Of a DNA stretch of 38,162 nt, positions 22,307-29,281 are shown one piece after another. Within the stretch, counting starts at the first letter, position 1, and each line of letters begins with the position of its first letter. The DNA is taken from contig CAZSXR010000007.1 of NCBI GenBank assembly GCA_964611335.1, forward strand, positions 1 to 38,162. The letters run 5' to 3'. The stretch is from BOG-1112 sp964611335. Its GTDB lineage: Bacteria > Bdellovibrionota_B > Oligoflexia > Oligoflexales > Bog-1112. Below the pieces are notes generated by a model. It was not told where the DNA came from, did not search any database, and saw nothing but the letters and a program-made list of their open reading frames with translations. Both the position numbers and the translations under genes were made by a program.

Positions 22307-22606
22307 ATGACTGAGCTTACTCCAAAAGGAAATCTTTTTGATAAGTCTTTCGAGGTTCAAGGCCGCTATGTTGCTCAATTTAAAAGCGGTCAAAAAGTTT
22401 GCTACAAGCAACGTACAGAGATTTGGAAAGATAAGACGGCTTGCTATTGGGTTAGCTTAGTATTGTGGGATAATTATCCTACTGAACCACAAGTTAGTAT
22501 GTCTCTTGATGAACTAGGGATACTTCATTGTAGTGATGATATAGGAACACCTCTGTCTCAGCTAGACGTTCGATATAATGAGATAAGCGCTATATGGGAA
22601 ATATAA
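22307..22606 (+). CDS. Small beta-rich protein, unknown
   Basis: 99 aa, 2 bp after the upstream stop. MTELTPKGNLFDKSFEVQGR leads to beta strands with several Trp, Tyr and Cys (CYWVSLVLWDNYPTEPQ). No recognisable domain. Overlaps the following zinc-finger-like gene by 13 bp. Confidence 0.6.
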   Translation: MTELTPKGNLFDKSFEVQGRYVAQFKSGQKVCYKQRTEIWKDKTACYWVSLVLWDNYPTEPQVSMSLDELGILHCSDDIGTPLSQLDVRYNEISAIWEI

Positions 22607-22743
22607 TTCATTTTCGATTAAGGCATTCTCTCGTTTCTTTTTGTAAGAAATATTCGATCATGCACGACGATATTAAGACGACTCTCGATCCTAAACAAAT
22701 GACTTGTAAAGAGTGTTTGAAAGCTTGGAGAAAGTGGAAATGA
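22594..22743 (+). CDS. Small zinc-binding-like protein (49 aa)
   Basis: 49 aa starting MGNIIHFRLRHSLVSFCKKY, with His/Cys and a C-terminal TCKECLKAWRKWK. The CxxC near the end and upstream Cys/His could bind zinc. Its ATG lies within the preceding gene and its TGA overlaps the next ATG (ATGA). Typical of short phage zinc-finger proteins; function unknown. Confidence 0.55.
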   Translation: MGNIIHFRLRHSLVSFCKKYSIMHDDIKTTLDPKQMTCKECLKAWRKWK

Positions 22744-22943
22744 CACAAAAACTACCTCCTCAAATGATTAAGATCGGATCTATATTCGTGCGATGGGATT
22801 CGATACTTTTCGCTTTTGATACAACGGACGCGAGCGGAAAAAAGCACTCATGTTTTTTTGCAGGAGGAAACATACTCCATAAATGCTACGAAATGAGCGC
22901 TCAAGATATTTTTGATCTCATCGAAAAGACAAAAAACTCATAA
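22740..22943 (+). CDS. Small protein, unknown (67 aa)
   Basis: 67 aa from ATG 22740 coupled by ATGA overlap; an in-frame TTG at 22713 is less likely. MTQKLPPQMIKIGSIFVRWD and TDASGKKHSCFFAGGNI suggest a compact alpha/beta fold. Last gene of the early small-gene run; the 98 bp after it separate it from the protease gene. Confidence 0.55.
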   Translation: MTQKLPPQMIKIGSIFVRWDSILFAFDTTDASGKKHSCFFAGGNILHKCYEMSAQDIFDLIEKTKNS

Positions 22944-23041
22944 ATCCTTTTTTTATATATTTCAGCCTCGTTAGCAAAAATAATCGCCATCGTTAACAAC
23001 TATGCTAGAATTTCAAAAAACAATTTAGGAGTTCTAGATCA

Positions 23042-23785
23042 ATGAAAAGTCTCATGCTTCTTTGTCTCGGCATTTTCTTTCCTCTCAACCTTCTCGCTTC
23101 GTTTGATGAAACGTTAATCGGCGGGCGACCTGCGTTCAAAGGTGAATTCCCTGAAATAATCTATATTTCATCCGGCGCTTCCCGATGTTCTGCAGTTGTC
23201 GTTTCCGATCAGGTTATAGTTACCGCCGCTCATTGCGTTAAAGACCAAGGTGAAATAAAACCTGTCTCGGAAAAGATCGTCGATTTCGTACATGAGCAAG
23301 TTGTCTATACTGCCTTATGCTCGCAAGCTCCGCTCTACAGGGATCAAATCGAAGATCATGATTTTGCCCTATGTAAAACTGATAAGCGTCTTTCAGTAAA
23401 ACCTGCGTCTATTTCAAAACTAGCGCCTAAGGTTGGATCAAAGATTTTGCTTACAGGCTACGGTTGTGTAAGCGGAGATAATGGAGGAAGCGGGGGAAAC
23501 GACGGTATTTTAAGGGTAGGAAAGGCAAAGGTAACAAAACTGCCAGAAGGCTCCGATCACTGGTTTTACACAAAAGACTCATCGGCTTTGTGTTACGGAG
23601 ACAGCGGAAGTGCAGCCATGCTTTCCGAGAAAGAAAAACATAAGGTCATCGGAATAAACTCAAGAGGAGATATTAAAACCTCGAGTTTATTGACTGCGCT
23701 GTTCACTTCTGAGTCAATCGAGTTTATGGAAGCATTCTCCGAAGAACAAGAAGTCGATATTTGTGGTATTACAAAACAGTGTTAG
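23042..23785 (+). CDS. Secreted trypsin-fold serine protease (S1 family)
   Basis: 247 aa. Signal peptide MKSLMLLCLGIFFPLNLLAS is followed by a four-residue stub (FDET) and LIGGRPAF, the S1 mature N-terminus (like IVGG), so it may be a zymogen. Catalytic triad: H64 in VTAAHCV, D107 in EDHDFALC, S188 in CYGDSGSA. Cys pairs are present. At the S1-pocket position equivalent to 189 there is Ala (SALCYGDS), so trypsin-like Arg/Lys specificity is not expected. GDSGS replaces the usual GDSGG. It has AGGAG upstream and stands alone between operons. Phages rarely encode these; a host-derived gene that degrades periplasmic, surface or competitor proteins is likely. Confidence 0.85.
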   Translation: MKSLMLLCLGIFFPLNLLASFDETLIGGRPAFKGEFPEIIYISSGASRCSAVVVSDQVIVTAAHCVKDQGEIKPVSEKIVDFVHEQVVYTALCSQAPLYRDQIEDHDFALCKTDKRLSVKPASISKLAPKVGSKILLTGYGCVSGDNGGSGGNDGILRVGKAKVTKLPEGSDHWFYTKDSSALCYGDSGSAAMLSEKEKHKVIGINSRGDIKTSSLLTALFTSESIEFMEAFSEEQEVDICGITKQC

Positions 23786-23795
23786 TTTATTTAAG

Positions 23796-23831
23796 CAAGT
23801 GATTTTAGTCATTACCTCCTAAGATCACTTG
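23796..23831. other. Hairpin between protease and APRT genes
   Basis: CAAGTGATTTTAG (23796-23808) pairs with CTAAGATCACTTG (23819-23831), 13 positions with one mismatch and a 10-base loop. No T-run follows, so it is not a typical terminator. The loop region reads AGGAGGTAATG on the minus strand, but the frame that follows is not gene-like. Confidence 0.45.
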
Positions 23832-23846
23832 TCTTTGAAAGATCAA

Positions 23847-24401
23847 ATGAGCTATCTGCAAACAATCCTCAATAGAAAACAAAAAATGAAAGACATGATT
23901 AGAATTATCCCCGATTTTCCTAAAAGCGGTATCGTATTTAAGGACATATTTCCACTTTTGCAGAATTGTTTCGGTGAGGTTATTGATGATCTTTCTCGAA
24001 AAATCGAGAGGCCACACGAAATCGACTATATCGTGGGCATTGAGTCCAGAGGCTTCATCTTTGCATCGGCTCTTGCATATAAGCTTAATAAAGGATTCGT
24101 ACCGATCAGAAAGAAGGGCAAGCTTCCTCCTCCGACATTTTTTGAAAAAGTTAGTATGGAATATGCTGAGACGGAAATAGAAATGGGTATTGATGATGGA
24201 GTGGATCCCCCTTATTACCCAAAAAAAGTTGTAATAATAGATGATGTCATAGCCACAGGTGAAACGATGCGTAGAGCGTGGAGCCTCTGTTATAGATGTG
24301 GTTATATTCCTCGACAAGTAATTGCCTTGATCAATATCAAAAACGCTAATGTCGGTGAGTTTAATTTTCCTTTAAAATATTTATTCGAGTACAAAGAATG
24401 A
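23847..24401 (+). CDS. apt: Adenine phosphoribosyltransferase
   Basis: 184 aa from ATG 23847; the ATG at 23886 gives 171 aa and matches the usual family start (MKDMIRIIPDFPKSGIVFKD). Neither has a strong Shine-Dalgarno. The conserved IIPDFPKSGIVFKDIFPLL, IVGIESRGFIF and PRPP loop VVIIDDVIATGET identify APRT, which makes AMP from adenine and PRPP. The gene overlaps the nucleosidase gene (ATGA), so together they turn MTA or SAH into AMP. This is a phage-borne purine salvage step; NAD or AMP-related defence evasion is a speculative alternative. Confidence 0.9.
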   Translation: MSYLQTILNRKQKMKDMIRIIPDFPKSGIVFKDIFPLLQNCFGEVIDDLSRKIERPHEIDYIVGIESRGFIFASALAYKLNKGFVPIRKKGKLPPPTFFEKVSMEYAETEIEMGIDDGVDPPYYPKKVVIIDDVIATGETMRRAWSLCYRCGYIPRQVIALINIKNANVGEFNFPLKYLFEYKE

Positions 24402-25015
24402 AATATGATTTTCTAGTTGTCACAGCTTTAGCTTCTGAAAGTAACGGACGCTTTGAAACTCTAAAACGCCCTGTAATTTATACAGGTGTAGGAAAGCTAA
24501 ACGCAGCAATTTCTTTATTTTCAAACCTTCAATTTCTTTTGACTGAAAAAGTGAAAATTCCAAAATTGGTTTTGAATCTTGGAACAGCTACAAGTACAAA
24601 AAAAGAAGTAGGGAAAATTTATCAAGTAAATAGATTTATTCAAAGAGATATGCTTTGTGAACCGCTTGTTCCGAAATATGTCACTCCTTTCGAGTTCGAT
24701 GCCTTTCCGTTTATCGATGTTCAAAAATTCTCAGACCGCTTCGAGCATGTTACATGTGGAACAGGTGACTCCTTTTTAAGCATTCCTGCTTTAGGAAAAC
24801 ACGGATATATGCAATCTAATGATTACGATATTGCAGACATGGAAGGCTATGCTCTCGCAAAGGTCTGTAAAAGAGCGGGCGTGCCCTTTGTTTCTTTGAA
24901 GTATATTTCCGATTCTGGTAATGCCTCGGAGTGGAAGGAAAGCCTAGAAAGGGCTTCTATAGCTTTGTCAGTAGCTGCAAGTTTATTAATCAAAGACCTT
25001 AAAAAGCTTTTCTAG
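24398..25015 (+). CDS. MTA/SAH nucleosidase-like (PNP_UDP family)
   Basis: 205 aa. Family marks: VVTALASES start, TGVGKLNAAISL, VLNLGTATS, CGTGDSFLS, ADMEGYALAKVC (Met/Glu nucleoside contacts) and LKYISDSG (catalytic Asp). The enzyme hydrolyses the glycosidic bond of 5'-methylthioadenosine, SAH and often 5'-deoxyadenosine, giving adenine. It is coupled to the APRT gene. It is a little shorter than the bacterial enzyme (about 230 aa). It could relieve product inhibition of the phage's own SAM-dependent enzymes. Confidence 0.85.
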   Translation: MKYDFLVVTALASESNGRFETLKRPVIYTGVGKLNAAISLFSNLQFLLTEKVKIPKLVLNLGTATSTKKEVGKIYQVNRFIQRDMLCEPLVPKYVTPFEFDAFPFIDVQKFSDRFEHVTCGTGDSFLSIPALGKHGYMQSNDYDIADMEGYALAKVCKRAGVPFVSLKYISDSGNASEWKESLERASIALSVAASLLIKDLKKLF

Positions 25016-25125
25016 TCTAGCTCCGTTTTAGGATCGTCTTCTTCGTGATCAATTCCCATCAAAAGGTTCTTTATTTCAATCAATGTTTCAAGAATCTTGT
25101 TAAGTGTTTCTTCATATTTTCCCAT
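25012..25125 (-). CDS. Small coiled-coil protein (37 aa)
   Basis: 37 aa, MGKYEETLNKILETLIEIKN, then LLMGIDHEEDDPKTELD. GAGGTG lies 7 bases before ATG, which supports a real gene. It shares CTAG with the stop of the convergent nucleosidase gene. An amphipathic helix with Leu/Ile spacing suggests dimerisation. It is the only leftward gene in this part. Confidence 0.5.
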   Translation of the reverse strand: MGKYEETLNKILETLIEIKNLLMGIDHEEDDPKTELD

Positions 25126-25198
25126 AAAATACACCTCTTTTTCTTTTTAAAGATCAAGCGCTTATAGAAAAACTAAAGTTTTGCTCGAAAATGCTCGA

Positions 25199-25217
25199 TT
25201 AAGACCACAGGTCTTAA
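25199..25217. promoter_or_regulatory. Perfect inverted repeat upstream of the 100-aa gene
   Basis: TTAAGACC (25199-25206) and GGTCTTAA (25210-25217) with an ACA loop, 29 bp before ATG 25247. It may be an operator or a leader hairpin. The gap 25126-25246 shows nothing else. Confidence 0.45.
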
Positions 25218-25246
25218 CCGAGACTACTGAAAAGGAGACTTTGGCA

Positions 25247-25549
25247 ATGAAAAGCATAACAACAACCGACGCAAAGAACAAAGTAAGGCTACTTAACGCC
25301 GTGATCGGATACCGCCGTGAGACTGAAAAGATTGAGAAAGATCTTAAAATTTGGGTTAAGGAATTGATGGGTGATGATAAGGCGGTGATCGTAGGTGAGT
25401 TTCTTATAACGCTAAGGACTCAATCTAGGAAGGATCTCGATAGGGACGCCCTAAAGCTCACGCTAGGAGATCTTGAGCCTTACGAGAAAGAAACGGTTTA
25501 CGAAGTCTTAAACCTAGAAACCTTTCACAAAAACAGGGGGAAACTATGA
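25247..25549 (+). CDS. Conserved-looking small protein, unknown
   Basis: 100 aa from ATG 25247 with GGAGA upstream; an earlier in-frame start at 25181 lacks support. N-terminal helix and a later beta/helix part (VGEFLITLRTQSRKDLDRDAL, DLEPYEKETVYEVLNL) resemble small proteins often found with phage recombination genes, but I cannot name a family. It is followed by two lipoprotein genes in one unit. Confidence 0.6.
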   Translation: MKSITTTDAKNKVRLLNAVIGYRRETEKIEKDLKIWVKELMGDDKAVIVGEFLITLRTQSRKDLDRDALKLTLGDLEPYEKETVYEVLNLETFHKNRGKL

Positions 25550-25737
25550 AAACGGTTTTCTTAACAATAACTCTAAGCTTTTTATTAAGAGGATGTGGAG
25601 CAAAGGAGACTCAAGCTTCCTTGGATCCGCCTGAGATTCAATGCAAGATTTTAAACGCATGGGAATTCAAACGATGCGAAAACTCGGAGGTTATTTGTTA
25701 TACGAATGACAATGGTCTCTCATGTAAATGGAAATAA
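25546..25737 (+). CDS. Small lipoprotein (63 aa)
   Basis: 63 aa, ATG overlapping the upstream stop (ATGA) with AGGGGG. MKTVFLTITLSFLLRGCGAK is a lipoprotein signal with L-L-R-G-C lipobox. The mature part is short with four Cys (CKIL, CENS, CYTN, CKWK) that may make disulfides. An envelope or superinfection-blocking role is possible. Function unknown. Confidence 0.65.
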   Translation: MKTVFLTITLSFLLRGCGAKETQASLDPPEIQCKILNAWEFKRCENSEVICYTNDNGLSCKWK

Positions 25738-25748
25738 AAGGAGGAGTT

Positions 25749-26108
25749 ATGAAAACAATACTTTTAATAATTCTTTTAACAATAGGCTGCGGTTCAGAAA
25801 AAAAATCTGATCCAAAAAGTGAAATGAAAGAAGGTTGGAGTGATGTAAAAATAAATGTGGCATCTGATGGATGTACGGAAACTTTATACTCGACTAAGGC
25901 AAGTGAGCGCGTCACACTTCAAAGAAGTCGATCTTTTTGTAAATGTTTAATAACTAGTATTTCTGAAAAGTTTAGTGTGGATGATTTTATAAATTTTCCA
26001 GACGAGGCAGTTAAAGAGCTTAAAAGAGATGGTGTCTATAAATCATGCGCTGATTCATCTGGCCTAGATTGGAATGAAGTTGACGGTGTCTATTTGACTG
26101 AATTTTAA
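25749..26108 (+). CDS. Second lipoprotein (119 aa)
   Basis: 119 aa from ATG 25749 with AGGAGG upstream. MKTILLIILLTIGCGSEKKS is a lipoprotein signal with lipobox T-I-G-C. The mature part is Lys/Glu/Asp-rich with four Cys (DGCTE, FCKCL, KSCAD). It follows the first lipoprotein in a tandem pair and shares a TTAA stop palindrome with the convergent gene. Surface exclusion is a known job for such phage lipoproteins; here it is inference. Confidence 0.65.
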   Translation: MKTILLIILLTIGCGSEKKSDPKSEMKEGWSDVKINVASDGCTETLYSTKASERVTLQRSRSFCKCLITSISEKFSVDDFINFPDEAVKELKRDGVYKSCADSSGLDWNEVDGVYLTEF

Positions 26109-26470
26109 AACCTGATCTTTCTTAAGTGCCTTTCTATATCCATATCCCTTTTTTTCTTTGAGTCTATAAGATGCCCGAACTTTTCCTTGTTAAAAGGATT
26201 ATCAAGGGCATGTGGTTCTTTAGCTCGTATTACATCTCTAATAGTTCTTTCGAGAGATTTTTGAAGACGTAGGAACCAAATATTAATCTTCTCGGTATTC
26301 ATTTTCTTTTTTGCAAGATCTTGCATACCGAGCTGAATGCCATATAGGACTTTTTCAAGAGAAAGAAGGTCTTTATTTTCAAGGCAACCTGAAAGAAAAG
26401 TGTTCCAAGACTTTGCGTCACCTTGAGCATAGATTTTTAATAGATCGATCTTTTGAGGTTTGCCTTTCAT
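26105..26470 (-). CDS. Conserved-looking phage protein, unknown
   Basis: 121 aa, basic and helical: GDAKSWNTFLSGCLENKDLL, then YGIQLGMQDLAKKKMNTEKI and SLERTIRDVIRAKEPHALDN. I have seen similar 'WNxFLxGC ... YGxQxGM' patterns in unannotated phage proteins but know no function. Last gene of the late leftward block, 1 bp after the Acb2-like gene. Confidence 0.55.
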   Translation of the reverse strand: MKGKPQKIDLLKIYAQGDAKSWNTFLSGCLENKDLLSLEKVLYGIQLGMQDLAKKKMNTEKINIWFLRLQKSLERTIRDVIRAKEPHALDNPFNKEKFGHLIDSKKKRDMDIERHLRKIRF

Positions 26471-26471
26471 T

Positions 26472-26705
26472 CTAGTTTCCTGTTAGCATTTCGTTGCTTT
26501 TATTTCTTTCGATTTGATCGTCTCGTATCGCTTTTCCAACCCACATATAAGCCTCTTCAAGCTTTGTATTTACTAAAGCTTTTGCTCTCGGAGAAATTAA
26601 ATGTCCACCGTTTACAACCTTTTCAAGTGAAGTAAACATATCTTTAAAAAGACCTTGAATGTAAACCGCGTCTTCGTCATATTCTATAAAATCAAATCGA
26701 CTCAT
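26472..26705 (-). CDS. acb2: Acb2-like cyclic-nucleotide sponge (anti-CBASS)
   Basis: 77 aa, matching the short size of the Acb2/Tad1 hairpin family (DUF7681). The C-terminal ISPRAKALVNTKLEEAYMWV, then GKAIRDD, fits the family pattern of 'SRexxLAxTKLEEAxMWxxKAI' remembered from T4 vs.4 and Pseudomonas Acb2. Acb2 forms a hexamer that binds cyclic di- and trinucleotides and so blocks CBASS signalling, and some variants affect Thoeris. It lies in the late leftward block and overlaps the coiled-coil gene (ATGA). The residues binding nucleotide are not checked here. Confidence 0.75.
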   Translation of the reverse strand: MSRFDFIEYDEDAVYIQGLFKDMFTSLEKVVNGGHLISPRAKALVNTKLEEAYMWVGKAIRDDQIERNKSNEMLTGN

Positions 26706-26938
26706 TTGTTTAAAACCTCAATTTCATATTGATCGAAAGCGTCTGCTAGGTATGTCTCATCGCCTGTTTGTAAAGCCTGTGCTATTGCTTGAATTTTATC
26801 ATCGCATGCAGCCATTTGCTCTTTAAAACTTTTATTAGCGTTCTTTTTGTCAGTTTGTAATTTTTTAAAGTGAAGTAATAACTTTTCGAGTTTATTATAA
26901 AGATTTTCTTTTAATTTAGGATCTAAAGATAAAATCAT
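26702..26938 (-). CDS. Coiled-coil protein, unknown
   Basis: 78 aa, almost all helical: NLYNKLEKLLLHFKKLQTDK, then CDDKIQAIAQALQTGDETYL. ATG shares a base with the stop of the glycosyltransferase fusion (TAATG) and its stop overlaps the Acb2 gene start. No catalytic motif. Perhaps a partner of one neighbour. Confidence 0.6.
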   Translation of the reverse strand: MILSLDPKLKENLYNKLEKLLLHFKKLQTDKKNANKSFKEQMAACDDKIQAIAQALQTGDETYLADAFDQYEIEVLNK

Positions 26939-28287
26939 TAAATTGGTGCTCCGATAAGCTCATTGCCTAGTTTTCCGTTTGCTATATGCCTTCTTATTGT
27001 TTCTCGGTAAGCCTCGTTTGTTTTAGACATCGAGTCAGGCTTATTTCTATAAAAGAAAGCTGGCATTTCTTCATAATATCCAATCTTGATTTGATCCTTT
27101 GAACGCTCAAAAAGATCAAGTCCTTCCAAGCCTCTTAGCTTTTCCGTGAATTGGATATTTCGAATTGTCTTTGTTAAAAAAAGGCATCCACCTACATGGT
27201 GGATTTCTTTTCCTGATTTATACATCTTAGATTTATCGTCAATATATAGAGGATAAAGTGCGTCTACTTCCCATTCCTGAGCTTGAGTTAACATCTTCTC
27301 GAGAATGAAAGGAAATAAAAGCGCATCGTCTGCGTCTAAACGCAAGATATACTTACCTCTAGCCATGTTTAAGGCAATATTGCTTGAGGAGGAAAGCCCT
27401 ACGTTTGTTTCATTTCTTTTTACTTTTATCTGTCCGTTTTCAAAAAACCTTGAGGATATAATCTTTTCATAGGTCTTATCTTCGGAAGCATCGTCTATAA
27501 TAATATATTCAATATCTTTGAATATGGTTTGTGAAACAACCGATTCGATAGCCGATTCAATATAATTTTCTTCGTTATGCGCGCATGTATAAACAGTGAT
27601 CTTAGGCTGTTTATTTATCTTTTTTAGATATGGGTTTTTTTCTAAAGCTAATAAAGCGTCATCTAGACTAGGATTTTCACAGGAGGAATGAGCATAAATT
27701 GATTTTATAAACTCTAGATCTTCTTCGAAGTCTATAAGAAGTCTTGTATTTAAATTAAAATAGCTCGGAGAATACTGAGGATTATAGTTAAGCATTCTAG
27801 GAGTAACGCTTTTAATAGCATAGCTAATATGTTCTATATCCTGATCGAATGCTCTACAAGCATGATTTAAAATATCATAAGTGAAAATTTCAAATCCAGA
27901 TCCATCGATTAAATGAGAACTAAAAATATAATTGAAATCATTTTCTCGAAAAAGATTCAAACAATATCTTAATGACTGCTTATCTATAAAGATTTTATCG
28001 TGAGTTATACGAATAATATGCGAGAAATTATGTTGAAAAGCTGCCATCTCCGTACGATGCAAAGGAGAATTATCTTGCCCTGAATAAAAAAGGACATCGT
28101 ACTTTGATAAAGATTCTTCAAATGCGTCTCGATCTCTTTTAGGTGTTGCGATACAAATAGGGATTTTTAAAGGAATAAGCTGTTCTATGAGCCTATGAAT
28201 AAGAGGCTTTCCCTTTATAAGTTGAAAAGGTTTTCTAGGAATACGAGAGGAGTCGCTACGAGTACAGATAACAATCCCAGCTCTCAT
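26938..28287 (-). CDS. Cytidylyltransferase (SpsF/NeuA-like) fused to GT2 glycosyltransferase
   Basis: 449 aa in two domains. Residues 1-225: VICTRSDSSRIPRKPFQLIK, then GKPLIHRLIEQL and IIRITHDKIFID match the acylneuraminate cytidylyltransferase (CMP-sugar) fold, with the R-x-x-S-x-R-x-P-x-K signature kept. Residues 230-449: ITVYTCAHNEENYIESAIES, YIIIDDASEDKT, NVGLSSSSNIALNMARGKY and LRLDADDAL (the D-x-D metal site) define a GT-A family 2 glycosyltransferase. Such a fusion could activate a nonulosonate and transfer a sugar. Next to a radical SAM gene after 3 bp. The usual GDxP motif reads THDKIF, so the CMP-transfer step is uncertain. Confidence 0.8.
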   Translation of the reverse strand: MRAGIVICTRSDSSRIPRKPFQLIKGKPLIHRLIEQLIPLKIPICIATPKRDRDAFEESLSKYDVLFYSGQDNSPLHRTEMAAFQHNFSHIIRITHDKIFIDKQSLRYCLNLFRENDFNYIFSSHLIDGSGFEIFTYDILNHACRAFDQDIEHISYAIKSVTPRMLNYNPQYSPSYFNLNTRLLIDFEEDLEFIKSIYAHSSCENPSLDDALLALEKNPYLKKINKQPKITVYTCAHNEENYIESAIESVVSQTIFKDIEYIIIDDASEDKTYEKIISSRFFENGQIKVKRNETNVGLSSSSNIALNMARGKYILRLDADDALLFPFILEKMLTQAQEWEVDALYPLYIDDKSKMYKSGKEIHHVGGCLFLTKTIRNIQFTEKLRGLEGLDLFERSKDQIKIGYYEEMPAFFYRNKPDSMSKTNEAYRETIRRHIANGKLGNELIGAPI

Positions 28288-28290
28288 TCT

Positions 28291-29238
28291 TTAACTCACA
28301 AAAGAGGGTTTATAGCCTTTAAACGTTTCGTGTGAACTGCAATTTTTACATGGGTTTTTTTCGAATGCTTTGCCAGATTTCAATTCTTTTCGTAGGGTTC
28401 TTGCAAGCTCTGAATTAAAAATATCGTATAAGGATTGCTCGTGAATACTTCCTATGACAAGCTCGTTTTTGATGTCAGGGCAGCAAGGACTCGCTCGTCC
28501 TTTGCTATCAAAAATAAGCCTAACGTGCGCCTGTAGGCAAGATTGTCTATTATCAAGATCTCTTTTTTTAACAAGTATATTTTCGATGTCTTTATTAAGA
28601 CGACCGTCAACCACGTCTCGAACGGAAAGACCAATGGAAGGCCACCGCTTTTTAATTTCACCTTCGAAGTCTTCGTCTTTGTTTCTCTGTGTTCTTACTG
28701 CTTGCAGGACTAGCTCGGTTTTTCGTCCTTTCCAATTGTAGAATTTGTCGATGTTTGCTGTGGTGAGATCGTGATCACCTCCTGCTCTTTGAGTTTCGAA
28801 CACGTCTTTTCTAAAGGAGTCGTATGATACTTTGACCTTTGTTTGGCAAGCCAAAGCTGTAAAAATGTCATCCTTAGAATTGTCAAACTTAAAATTACTG
28901 TTAGTGAGGCGATCGATAAAAACTGATCGAGACGAAAGATCTCTTGCATAAATACAAACATTTGGAAAAATCGGGTTTAAAGTAGATTCCCCCCTCCAGT
29001 TCATTTTCACGCTTGCGACACCTAATCCAGCTGCCTCAAAAAGAATCTTTTTTGCAGTATCCCAATCCATAAAATTCATTTTAAATGGAAGATTCTTTTT
29101 ATCTGCGTGATAACAGTATGTACAGTGCATGTTACACAAGCTAGAAAGCTCTAAGCTTATGTCTACAGGAACACTAAGAGGGAGGTTCTTTCCGAACAGA
29201 TATTTAAAGCGATAAATTAGATAATTTATAGATTTCAT
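28291..29238 (-). CDS. Radical SAM protein with SPASM-like C-terminus
   Basis: 315 aa. The [4Fe-4S] cluster motif C-x3-C-x2-C is C35, C39, C42 in SSLCNMHCTYCYH. VASVKMNWRGESTLNPIF resembles the GE motif. The C-terminal region holds CLQAHVRLIFDSKGRASPCC and CKNCSSH, like a SPASM or twitch cluster domain. It would cleave SAM to 5'-deoxyadenosyl radical and act on a sugar, peptide or other target. It sits just before the glycosyltransferase fusion in the late block, right after tail genes, so sugar modification is the best guess. Confidence 0.85.
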   Translation of the reverse strand: MKSINYLIYRFKYLFGKNLPLSVPVDISLELSSLCNMHCTYCYHADKKNLPFKMNFMDWDTAKKILFEAAGLGVASVKMNWRGESTLNPIFPNVCIYARDLSSRSVFIDRLTNSNFKFDNSKDDIFTALACQTKVKVSYDSFRKDVFETQRAGGDHDLTTANIDKFYNWKGRKTELVLQAVRTQRNKDEDFEGEIKKRWPSIGLSVRDVVDGRLNKDIENILVKKRDLDNRQSCLQAHVRLIFDSKGRASPCCPDIKNELVIGSIHEQSLYDIFNSELARTLRKELKSGKAFEKNPCKNCSSHETFKGYKPSFVS

Positions 29239-29281
29239 TTAGAAAGCTTACATTCGAGCATTAAAAAAATGCAAGCATTGT

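Noticed and set aside
23805..24317. Long minus-strand frame opposite APRT
   Set aside because: It is antisense to a well-recognised enzyme and has the Phe/Tyr/His-rich composition of a shadow frame.
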